Source of the DNA: Pseudoalteromonas rubra
GTDB lineage: Bacteria; Pseudomonadota; Gammaproteobacteria; Enterobacterales; Alteromonadaceae
Direction of reading: 5' to 3'
Assembly (NCBI RefSeq): GCF_005887095.1
Contig: NZ_PNCI01000008.1
Span: 124,001 to 188,000 of the forward strand
Length of the DNA stretch: 64,000 bases
Shown here: positions 57,374-64,000 of the stretch, one piece after another
How the letters are laid out: every line of letters starts with the position of its first letter
Position numbering within the stretch: position 1 is the stretch's first letter
Position numbers and translations under genes: made by a program
Notes under the pieces: generated by a model
The model's input: only the letters and a program-made list of their open reading frames with translations
The model's database searches: none
Told to the model about the DNA's origin: nothing

Positions 57374-58189
57374 TTAGTCTTTGTGAAGGTGAACATCCAT
57401 TTGCGGGAATGGAATTTCGATATTAGCATCGTCCAATGCTAATTTTATATTCTCAACCAGGTCAAAGTAAGTTGGCCAGTAGTCTGATGTCGCAACCCAG
57501 GGGCGAACAACAAAGTTGACGCTTGAGTCTGCCATTTCCAGTACGGCAACCGTATATGCTGGCTCTTTGAGGATCCGCGGTTCTTTGTCCAGCACGGATT
57601 TTAACACATTTTTTGCCTCTCGGAGATCCGCTTCATAACTCACACCAATCACTAAATCGATACGACGTGTTTTTTCACGAGAGTAATTAACGATGGCACC
57701 GGACATAATCGCCGAGTTGGGCATAATGATGACCTTATTATCCGGCGTTCTCAATTCAGTTGAGAAAATCTCGATGCGCTGCACGCTGCCCGCCTTCCCT
57801 CCGGCTTCAATATAGTCACCAGACTTAAAGGGACGCAGAATAATGATCAGGACACCTGACGCGAAGTTTGATAGGGAACCTTGTAAGGCCAGGCCGATTG
57901 CCAGACCAGCAGCACCCAGGATTGCCACAAAGGAGGTCGTTTCTATGCCAACCTGAGACAGTGCCATCAACAGCGTCGCGGCAAACACTATACTGTAAGC
58001 AATGTTACCAACAAACGCGCCAACCGCCTTATCCACTTTGCGTTTGCTAAACGCTTTTTCCGTCAGGTTTGCCGCCAGTTTTGCCAGCTTCATACCAATG
58101 AAGAATATGACCAGGGCCAGTAGCCCCTGAAAAAGGTGGTGTATGATAAGAGATGAGTTATCATCGACCCAATGAACAATCGTTTCCAT
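57374..58189 (-). CDS. mscS: Small mechanosensitive channel MscS
   Basis: A 271-residue homologue of E. coli MscS, a heptameric inner-membrane channel that opens on hypo-osmotic shock. Three helices lie at about 20-45, 58-80 and 87-120, the last being the pore-lining GAAGLAIGLALQGSLSNFAS. The cytoplasmic beta domain starts with RPFKSGDYIEAGGKAGSVQR. The start at 58189 is supported by AGGAG just upstream; an in-frame start at 58207 would include that site. It is followed by the DUF481 gene. Confidence 0.94.
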   Translation of the reverse strand: METIVHWVDDNSSLIIHHLFQGLLALVIFFIGMKLAKLAANLTEKAFSKRKVDKAVGAFVGNIAYSIVFAATLLMALSQVGIETTSFVAILGAAGLAIGLALQGSLSNFASGVLIIILRPFKSGDYIEAGGKAGSVQRIEIFSTELRTPDNKVIIMPNSAIMSGAIVNYSREKTRRIDLVIGVSYEADLREAKNVLKSVLDKEPRILKEPAYTVAVLEMADSSVNFVVRPWVATSDYWPTYFDLVENIKLALDDANIEIPFPQMDVHLHKD

Positions 58190-58310
58190 AGTGACTCCTG
58201 TAAGCACTTGAGTGAGATAGCGGGGCGATTTTACCCAGCTAGTATGAATATTAGCTGTACAAGCCGGAGATACTCAACGAACTTCTTTGAGATTTTTTTT
58301 AATTTAACCC

Positions 58311-58339
58311 TTTGCAAAGCCCATGATTTTATGTATTAT
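58311..58339 (+). promoter_or_regulatory. Sigma-70 promoter of tRNA-His
   Basis: TTTGCA (58311-58316) and TATTAT (58334-58339) are spaced 17 bases apart. A GC-rich discriminator (GCGCGCC) follows, typical of stringently controlled stable-RNA promoters. The tRNA begins about 37 bases downstream. Confidence 0.75.
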
Positions 58340-58375
58340 GCGCGCCACACCAGCAAAGGTGGTGTTATCTATTAT

Positions 58376-58452
58376 GGCGGCTGTAGCTCAGTTGGTAGAG
58401 CCCCGGATTGTGATTCCGGTTGTCGCGAGTTCAAGCCTCGTCAGTCGCCCCA
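58376..58452 (+). tRNA. tRNA-His (GTG)
   Basis: Cloverleaf with anticodon GTG at 58410-58412. The 7-bp acceptor stem (58377-58383 with 58442-58448) has one G-T pair. The extra 5' G (58376) opposite C73 is the identity mark of tRNA-His. The T loop TTCAAGC and an encoded CCA at 58450-58452 are present. It stands alone, not in an rRNA operon. Confidence 0.97.
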
Positions 58453-58761
58453 CTTCCCCCTTCTTTCTTTTTTAATAATCCCATTAAACAAAACATTCAG
58501 TACTCTGTGTTATTTTACTCAGAACGAAATGCACTATCCAGATAGCGGTATTTATACGACTTTAACGGACTTAAACTCTTGTCTAGTTAATTAGAGACGC
58601 AATTTGTCCCAACACTATACACTGTATGTGTGGCGCTCGCCGCAACGTCAGCAATCTTAAATGTTTCTTTCGCATCCAGCTCTGAGTCCACAAGAGACAT
58701 CTTTTTGAGTGTTTTCTTTTTCAATTGAAGGATTGAGTGGGACAGGACAAAAATGGCATAG
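58453..58761. other. Intergenic stretch with a possible small peptide frame
   Basis: No standard gene. On the minus strand bases 58587-58724 form an open frame of 45 codons if read from a TTG. It begins with a Lys-rich LKKKTLKKMS and ends in a Thr/Ser/Cys-rich tail (THTVYSVGTNCVSN), which resembles small RiPP precursor peptides. No ribosome-binding site or ATG precedes it, and the ATG that opens the longer frame lies inside the nagP terminator, so it is not called as a gene. A T-rich run after the tRNA may end that transcript. Confidence 0.35.
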
Positions 58762-58786
58762 AAAAATGCCACCTTACGGTGGCATT
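58762..58786 (-). terminator. Intrinsic terminator after the GlcNAc transporter gene
   Basis: On the minus strand TGCCACC and GGTGGCA pair around a GTAA loop (58767-58784), extended by A-T pairs and followed by TTTTT at 58762-58766. Confidence 0.9.
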
Positions 58787-58829
58787 ACACACGGGATTAT
58801 TTCTACTTTACAGATAGAAATTCTTTTCG

Positions 58830-60131
58830 CTATTTCCAGCTTCTCATCTTATGGCCCTTCAGGGCATAGAATAGAATAAACAGATAGCTGGGTAGCATTA
58901 AACTGTATGCGCCCTGAGCACCAAGGCCAGCAACATTACCAATACCAATCAACAGAGGCCCTAAAGCCCCACCTGCAATACCCATAATTAACAAGCCTGA
59001 AGCGGTACCAGTAAGGCGACCTAGCCCATCCAGGGCCAATGGCCAAATAGCGGGCCAAACCATAGCGTTAGCAAAGCCCAGCAAAGCGATACACAGCAGC
59101 GGATCTGGTAATTGCGGCCCACCGAAGGGAACAAGCAATATATTTGCCAAGGCTGTTGACTCATTGTCCCCTAAAACTACAGCAAAAACGGTAACAATAC
59201 CAGCAATTGCAGACATGACCAGCGCATTTTGTTGCGACATGAAACGCGGAATTAAAGCGATACCGATTGCATAGCCAATAAGCATACAGCCCATCGTATA
59301 TGAGGTCATTACGGAGTAATCAGCGATGCCCAATTGCAATGCGTACGAACCAATTGTATCGGCAGCGATAACTTCCACCGCAACGTATAAGGCAATACCA
59401 ATGACACCTAAGGCCAAATGAGGATGACTAAGTGCTTCCTTAACTTCACCTTTACTGGTTTGCCCTTCTTCTTCAAATACTAAGTCTGGCAGTGGAGAAA
59501 ATTTAGCGAATGCAGCAAATAAGAAGATCAACCCCGCGATGGCCATGTAAGGCGCAATCAGGCTATTCGCCATCATATCTTTTTGAGCCTGACTGAGTGA
59601 CTCTCCTTCATTCACCACCCCGCTGACAACCACAGCAGCAAATACTATGGGCACTATGACCCCGGCAGACTTGTTCAGCAAACCCATAATACAAACACGG
59701 ACCGCAGCTGAGCGCTCTGAGCCCATTTTAACTACATATGGATTGACAGCAGTCTGAAGGACTGTCTGTCCAACCCCTATCATTAACTGTGCAAACAAGA
59801 AGATCTCTATCATTTGCATTTTGGCAGCCGGAATATACATCAAAGCGGAAAGTGCCATAATAGCACAGCCAATCGCCATGCCATTTTTGTACCCAACGCG
59901 TTTTATCAACATCGCAGAGGGGATCCCTGCAACCGTTACCGCAATGTAAAATGAGGAAATAATGAAAGAGGCCTGTAGCGGACTCAGTTCCAGCATTTGC
60001 TGCAGGAATGGTGTGATAGCACCATTTAACCAGGTGATACAGCCCAATATAAAAAACATTGAGCCAGCAAGTGTCATCGGTAACCAGACACTTTGCTTTT
60101 CGAGGTCATCTTTTTCCACTGTCGCTTCCAT
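58830..60131 (-). CDS. nagP: Sugar:H+ symporter of the FucP/NagP family, likely GlcNAc transporter
   Basis: A 433-residue MFS permease with twelve hydrophobic helices. The family block FILGCITWLNGAITPFLQQM at about 27-46 and TAVNPYVVKMG near 125 are characteristic of the FucP/GluP/NagP group. NagP of Shewanella and relatives imports N-acetylglucosamine. The adjacent chitobiase gene and the shared NagR-like operator point to GlcNAc rather than fucose or glucose. It has its own operator (60269-60286) and terminator. Confidence 0.85.
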   Translation of the reverse strand: MEATVEKDDLEKQSVWLPMTLAGSMFFILGCITWLNGAITPFLQQMLELSPLQASFIISSFYIAVTVAGIPSAMLIKRVGYKNGMAIGCAIMALSALMYIPAAKMQMIEIFLFAQLMIGVGQTVLQTAVNPYVVKMGSERSAAVRVCIMGLLNKSAGVIVPIVFAAVVVSGVVNEGESLSQAQKDMMANSLIAPYMAIAGLIFLFAAFAKFSPLPDLVFEEEGQTSKGEVKEALSHPHLALGVIGIALYVAVEVIAADTIGSYALQLGIADYSVMTSYTMGCMLIGYAIGIALIPRFMSQQNALVMSAIAGIVTVFAVVLGDNESTALANILLVPFGGPQLPDPLLCIALLGFANAMVWPAIWPLALDGLGRLTGTASGLLIMGIAGGALGPLLIGIGNVAGLGAQGAYSLMLPSYLFILFYALKGHKMRSWK

Positions 60132-60268
60132 AAAACTCTTCTTGTTGCTAATTAAGATTAATACAGGTCGGATTAAAACGAATTAAAAGTAATCCGGATT
60201 ATTATTTTCTGTGCTATCGGCCCAGGTAGTCGCATCATTATGACGGCTGTTTAACAACGCAGAGCCAA

Positions 60269-60286
60269 AATGACAGCGCTGACATT
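60269..60286. promoter_or_regulatory. NagR-like operator upstream of the GlcNAc transporter gene
   Basis: AATGACAGCGCTGACATT is a near-perfect palindrome centred on AGCGCT, with one mismatched pair. The core AATGACAGCGCT recurs upstream of the chitobiase gene. From memory it resembles the LacI-family NagR site of Alteromonadales. It lies about 140 bases before the transporter start. Confidence 0.65.
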
Positions 60287-60344
60287 TAACTTTACGTTAA
60301 AATTTGGCCTTTTTCTAGTTAGTTTTGTGATCAAATGTCCTCAC

Positions 60345-60372
60345 CTTGGGGAAGAGGCATTCCCTCCCCAAG
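60345..60372 (-). repeat. Hairpin downstream of the chitobiase gene
   Basis: CTTGGGGA (60345-60352) and TCCCCAAG (60365-60372) form an 8-bp stem with a 12-base loop, 18 bases past the hexosaminidase stop. There is no T-run, so it is a weak terminator or a message stabiliser. Confidence 0.5.
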
Positions 60373-60390
60373 ATGATGCTATCGGGTGAT

Positions 60391-62976
60391 TTAGCCTAAC
60401 CCAGTAGTACGGCTGAACTTTTTATCGCCTAAACGGGTACGCAATAATACGCCATCGGGCTGACTTACACTCATCGGAGCTGTGTAAGTTTGCCAACTCT
60501 TGCCATTATCAAGGCTCACTTCAATGGTTAGGTACGGAAATGCACTGTTCGCATGCAACTGACCATCAATGACTTTGCCGCCCGGTACAGGGAGATTCAC
60601 ATTGACACCAGCTTGGTTCAGTTTAGCCAGCTCTTTTAATGCCAGGGCAGCAGAAAACCCATGCCAGTCCTGAGCAAAGCGTTTCTTATCAAGGCGCTCC
60701 CCTTCCCAGCCAGCTTTATGCCAGGCGCGTTCTGCCATCGCCAGTAAGCGTGGGAAAACCATCGCCTGCATCTGGTCTTCAGTACGAATGGTTTCACTCC
60801 AGACCTGTCCCTGAATACCAAGAATATTTTCCGGCTTTTCAAGCTCGGGCAGCGGACGACCAACCAGAGCTTCTAAATTATCAATGACCTCACCACTGCG
60901 GGTAAAATCGGCGTTGGCATACACATCATCTGGCATATAACTGAAGGTTTTTTTGCTGTCCGTGTAGCGAGCCGCCCAGTAGTAACCTCGCTCAGCCGGG
61001 TGTGGCTCATAAGGGTGGTCAAAATACAAGTGCGTGCCATGGGACAGCACTACCTGGTAGCCATCATTGGCCAGACGGTGGGCCCTGTCAGCCACACCCC
61101 ATTCCCAGATATTGTCCCAGACATTGGCGGTAAAAACCTCATTTGGAAACGCATCGCGGTTAAATGGGTTGACCTTGTCGTACATCAGACCATCTTCCCA
61201 GGCGCCTGGTGCAATTCCCCGTTTTGCCAGCAAAGTGGCGACTCGCTGAGTAAAATAGGGTTTGAGGTCAGTTGGGCCAGCTATACCATTGTTAGGATCG
61301 GCAAATAATGCCTGGCACACAGGCGAATCAACCCAGGAGCCGGCGCCCACCTCGTCACCACCAAAGTGCAAGTTGGTCAGACGCGTACCCGCTTCTCGAT
61401 ACATGCCTTGCAACTCATAGGTGACCTTTTCAATGAATGCGTAGGTCGAATCCTGACACACATTCATCGAGTTATCGGTATAATTCTGTACTGTAATATA
61501 CTGTGAGGTGTCCTGGGGATCGCTGAGTAAGTAGGCTTTTGCCTGCTCCGGTTTCCCCGCTTTCATCAGTGTATGATAGCGCGCTTCCATCGCCTTGATC
61601 GATGCGCGAGCATGGCCCGGGCCTTCGATCTCAGGAATGATCTGAATATGGCGCGCCTTAGCGAACTTGAGCAGTTCAACAAACTCGTCCCGGGTCAGAT
61701 ACCCATTGCCAGAGCCCGATTTATGCGGGCCGGTACCAAGCTGAGTAAGTAAACACTCACGTTCCTGTAAATCAAAGCAGCGATAGCCGCCAATATCCGT
61801 CAGTTCAGGCAAGCCTGGGATCTCAAGTCGCCAGCCTTCATCTTCAGAAAAGTGCCAGTGAAATTTGTTCAGTTTGTAACGGCCCATCTGCTCAACCAGT
61901 TTGAACAGCGCCTCTTTACCGTGATAGTTACGGCCGTTGTCGTAGTGCATGCCACGCCAGCCAAAACGCGGGGCATCTTTAATCTCTACATTAGGCACCT
62001 GTATCTGGCTTTGTTGATCTGCCGGGAATAACGCGAGCAAACTCTGAATACCGTAAAATACGCCCGCATTGTCATGGCCTGTGATCACAATTTTGTTGTC
62101 GTCGACTTCCAGCTGATAACCTTCGCTGCCCAGGTCGCTCAGGTCCGCTACTTGCAAATAGATTGTTCTGGTTTTGCCGGCGCTGATGTGATCTGGCTGT
62201 GCTTCCAATGTCAGACCATAATCAGCCAAATCTTCCTGAAATACCGCGACTTCACTTTTTAGTCTGCCTGCATAGCGGATCTGCCACTGACTGGACAAAT
62301 CAGCATAACCACGGTTGAAATCAACATCCATAGGCTTAGGGATAATGCGTTTCAGTACATCTTCGCGAGACAACTTGCCGGTCTGCTGGTTTTGTTCAAA
62401 ACGCCAAGCCGCGGTTGCACGCGGAGATAAGTCTTTAGGCTGGGCGTGACGATCCAGTTGGTTATCGCGAACAATCGGTGCGACAAAGTCCAGCATGTTT
62501 TCGCTGTCAGTATTGGCAAACACGGCCGGTTTTGTATTACCACTAACCATAAATGCCCTTGGCATAAAATCAGTATAAGCGGCAATCCAGGCAGCGGCCT
62601 CGTAAGGAATAGTCAAGGTTTCGCCCGGCTTTAACCCGGCAAAATCCTGAGTTGGCACTAACCGGTGTAAGTCGCCATTCACATGCTCAAACTTCAACCC
62701 ACTGGCCTGCTCAGTTGCGACTTTCCTGATGGAATGAAAGTAGATCTGCCAGTCGCTTTCGCCAGCTGGTAACGCTAACTTTGAGTTGTTTTGTAAGGTG
62801 ATAGAAGCCAGAAAGCTACTGCTGCCATTATGGTGATTGCTTTCTACTGCAAATGTAAAAGTGGTGTTGTCAGTAAAGGCTTGCAGTTGCGAACTATCCC
62901 AGGCAGCTTTAGCCATCATCGGGACTAAAAGCGTGGCCGCGATGGCCCGGGTGAGCAGTTTTTTCTGTATTTTCAT
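60391..62976 (-). CDS. Secreted beta-N-acetylhexosaminidase (GH20 chitobiase)
   Basis: An 861-residue enzyme releasing GlcNAc from chitobiose and chitin oligomers. A signal peptide (ATLLVPMMAKA) is followed by the CHB_HEX N-terminal carbohydrate-binding domain (about 25-175), the GH20b domain (about 220-330) and the GH20 barrel. The catalytic Asp-Glu pair is in LHFGGDEVGAG near residue 540, and FGWRGMHYDNGRNYH opens the barrel. A CHB_HEX C-terminal domain ends it. It probably acts in the periplasm or outside, feeding the neighbouring GlcNAc transporter. A NagR-like site lies upstream. Confidence 0.94.
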   Translation of the reverse strand: MKIQKKLLTRAIAATLLVPMMAKAAWDSSQLQAFTDNTTFTFAVESNHHNGSSSFLASITLQNNSKLALPAGESDWQIYFHSIRKVATEQASGLKFEHVNGDLHRLVPTQDFAGLKPGETLTIPYEAAAWIAAYTDFMPRAFMVSGNTKPAVFANTDSENMLDFVAPIVRDNQLDRHAQPKDLSPRATAAWRFEQNQQTGKLSREDVLKRIIPKPMDVDFNRGYADLSSQWQIRYAGRLKSEVAVFQEDLADYGLTLEAQPDHISAGKTRTIYLQVADLSDLGSEGYQLEVDDNKIVITGHDNAGVFYGIQSLLALFPADQQSQIQVPNVEIKDAPRFGWRGMHYDNGRNYHGKEALFKLVEQMGRYKLNKFHWHFSEDEGWRLEIPGLPELTDIGGYRCFDLQERECLLTQLGTGPHKSGSGNGYLTRDEFVELLKFAKARHIQIIPEIEGPGHARASIKAMEARYHTLMKAGKPEQAKAYLLSDPQDTSQYITVQNYTDNSMNVCQDSTYAFIEKVTYELQGMYREAGTRLTNLHFGGDEVGAGSWVDSPVCQALFADPNNGIAGPTDLKPYFTQRVATLLAKRGIAPGAWEDGLMYDKVNPFNRDAFPNEVFTANVWDNIWEWGVADRAHRLANDGYQVVLSHGTHLYFDHPYEPHPAERGYYWAARYTDSKKTFSYMPDDVYANADFTRSGEVIDNLEALVGRPLPELEKPENILGIQGQVWSETIRTEDQMQAMVFPRLLAMAERAWHKAGWEGERLDKKRFAQDWHGFSAALALKELAKLNQAGVNVNLPVPGGKVIDGQLHANSAFPYLTIEVSLDNGKSWQTYTAPMSVSQPDGVLLRTRLGDKKFSRTTGLG

Positions 62977-63042
62977 TCCGGCTCCTTAACCTGCGCTGAG
63001 CGCAAACTTCAAATTGTTGTAAATACCATCATATAGAAGAAA

Positions 63043-63060
63043 AAATGACAGCGCTATCAA
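63043..63060. promoter_or_regulatory. NagR-like operator upstream of the chitobiase gene
   Basis: AATGACAGCGCTATCAAT shares its first 12 bases with the operator before the transporter gene and is palindromic apart from two mismatched pairs. It lies 67 bases before the chitobiase start, consistent with repression relieved by GlcNAc. Confidence 0.65.
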
Positions 63061-63108
63061 TTTTTCCTTACAAGATCTCTATCGTCTTTTTTATCATAGA
63101 GTTAACAC

Positions 63109-63133
63109 AAAAAAGCCGCCAGAAACTGGCGGC
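63109..63133 (-). terminator. Intrinsic terminator after the M13 peptidase gene
   Basis: On the minus strand GCCGCCAG and CTGGCGGC form an 8-bp stem with a TTT loop (63115-63133), followed by T6 at 63109-63114. Confidence 0.9.
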
Positions 63134-63151
63134 CATAATAGCAGTAAACAC

Positions 63152-64000
63152 TTACCAGATTTTGACCCGCTCTTGCGGTTTAAGATACATTTTGTCACCT
63201 TCTTTGACATCAAACGCATCATAAAACGCCGGCATATTGGGCAACACGCCAATAACACGATAGTGGCTGGGTGAGTGCGAGTCGGTCATCAATCGATTTC
63301 GCAACTCTTCATCACGGTAGTTGCGACGCCAGATCTGCGCCCATCCCATAAAGAAGCGCTGCTCACCGGTATAGCCGTCGATTACCGGGGCCGGCTTGCC
63401 TTGCAGAGACAACTGATACGCTTTTAGCGCCACACTCAGACCACCAAGGTCACCAATGTTTTCGCCTAATGTCAGCTCACCGTTTACACTGGCATCTTCA
63501 AAAGGCTGATACTGATTATATTGTTCAACCAGTTTTTGGCTGCGCGCCTGAAACTGCGCCAGATCTTGCTCACTCCACCAGTTACGCAAGTTGCCATCAC
63601 CGTCATACTTGGCACCCTGATCGTCAAACCCATGGCCCAGTTCATGACCAATAACGGCACCAATGGCACCATAGTTGACGGCATCGTCGGCTTCCAGATT
63701 AAAGAAAGGCGGCTGGAGGATGGCAGCAGGGAAGACAATTTCGTTATTCACCGGGTTGTAGTAAGCGTTAACGGTTTGCGGTGTCATAAACCATTCGCTG
63801 CGGTCAACTGGCTTGTCAACTTTACTCACCATATCCTGATAAGCCCACTGATTGTAGCGCACATAGTTGCCAACCAGGTCGTCGGCACTGATCTCTAACC
63901 CTGAATAGTCTCGCCACTTGTCCGGATAACCAATCTTAGGTGTAAACTTGCTGAGTTTAACCTTAGCTGCCTGCTTGGTCTGTGCACTCATCCATTCCAG
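63152..64000 (-). CDS. M13-family (PepO/neprilysin) metalloendopeptidase, C-terminal part
   Basis: About 283 C-terminal residues; the open frame continues past the window edge, so the start is not seen. The zinc site HELGH (in VIGHELGHGFDDQGAKYDG) and the third ligand Glu in GENIGDLGGLSVAL mark the M13 family, as do FMTPQTVNAYYNPVNNEIVF and the C-terminal RVKIW. These are large periplasmic or secreted zinc peptidases acting on short peptides. A terminator lies 18 bases after the stop. Confidence 0.94.
   Translation of the reverse strand: MEWMSAQTKQAAKVKLSKFTPKIGYPDKWRDYSGLEISADDLVGNYVRYNQWAYQDMVSKVDKPVDRSEWFMTPQTVNAYYNPVNNEIVFPAAILQPPFFNLEADDAVNYGAIGAVIGHELGHGFDDQGAKYDGDGNLRNWWSEQDLAQFQARSQKLVEQYNQYQPFEDASVNGELTLGENIGDLGGLSVALKAYQLSLQGKPAPVIDGYTGEQRFFMGWAQIWRRNYRDEELRNRLMTDSHSPSHYRVIGVLPNMPAFYDAFDVKEGDKMYLKPQERVKIW

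Noticed and set aside
58587..58772. The full 61-codon frame as a gene starting at 58772.
   Set aside because: Its ATG lies within the stem of the terminator that ends the transporter gene.

Overview
The window looks like chromosomal DNA from a marine gammaproteobacterium of the Alteromonadales, most likely Pseudoalteromonas or a close relative. This rests on the gene families and their neighbourhoods: a pil-coaE-yacG block, a GlcNAc MFS transporter beside a GH20 chitobiase, an M13 peptidase and moderate GC content. No database search was possible, so the genus is an inference.

Layout. (1) 1-5.5 kb, plus strand: type IV pilus block pilA-pilC-pilD-coaE-pilB-yacG, with pilB displaced from its usual place after pilA. 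(2) 5.5-9.3 kb: a Cpx-type envelope-stress module. A CpxP/Spy-like periplasmic protein is divergent from cpxR-cpxA, with GTAAA-N5-GTAAA boxes between them, and a lysophospholipase-like hydrolase is translationally coupled behind cpxA. (3) 9.3-11.3 kb: fieF, trmL and hpf. (4) 11.5-13.6 kb: a solitary yjbH. (5) 13.8-36.7 kb, all minus strand: a Wzx/Wzy-type surface-polysaccharide locus. It begins with wza-wzb-wzc and continues with genes for UDP-ManNAc3NAcA (wbpA, B, D, E, I) and for its amidino derivative (wbpG, hisH, hisF), in an order close to the Pseudomonas aeruginosa O5 B-band cluster. Additions are a second wbpG paralogue, a class IV aminotransferase and an HpcH/HpaI-type aldolase. It ends with a PglC-type initiator and wbpM, then a terminator. 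(6) 37.6-38.7 kb: a solitary UDP-glucose dehydrogenase between two gene-poor gaps. (7) 39.3-56.4 kb, minus strand: a second complete Wzx/Wzy locus that is an enterobacterial-common-antigen (ECA) pathway. It holds wecA, wecB, wecC, rffG, rffH, wecE, wecF and wecG with its own wzz, wzx, wzy and a large SLBB export protein. The acetyltransferase WecD is absent; a formyltransferase and an ATP-grasp protein occupy its place. (8) 56.5-58.5 kb: a DUF481 outer-membrane protein, MscS and tRNA-His. (9) 58.8-64 kb: GlcNAc transporter and chitobiase, each preceded by the same NagR-like palindrome, then an M13 peptidase running off the window.

How the parts work together. The two polysaccharide loci are each close to self-sufficient in nucleotide-sugar synthesis, glycosyl transfer, flipping, polymerisation and export, so this cell probably makes two distinct surface glycans. 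The first probably carries an amidinated diamino-uronic acid. The second is probably an ECA-like GlcNAc-ManNAcA-Fuc4N polymer whose Fuc4N is N-formylated (or otherwise acylated) rather than N-acetylated. Long in-frame poly-G tracts early in the second locus's export gene (G9) and in wecF (G8) make phase variation possible.

Most promising leads: the formyl/ATP-grasp variant of the ECA pathway, the poly-G tracts, the duplicated amidotransferase with a HisF-like partner lacking the cyclase aspartate, and the aldolase-aminotransferase pair inside the first locus.
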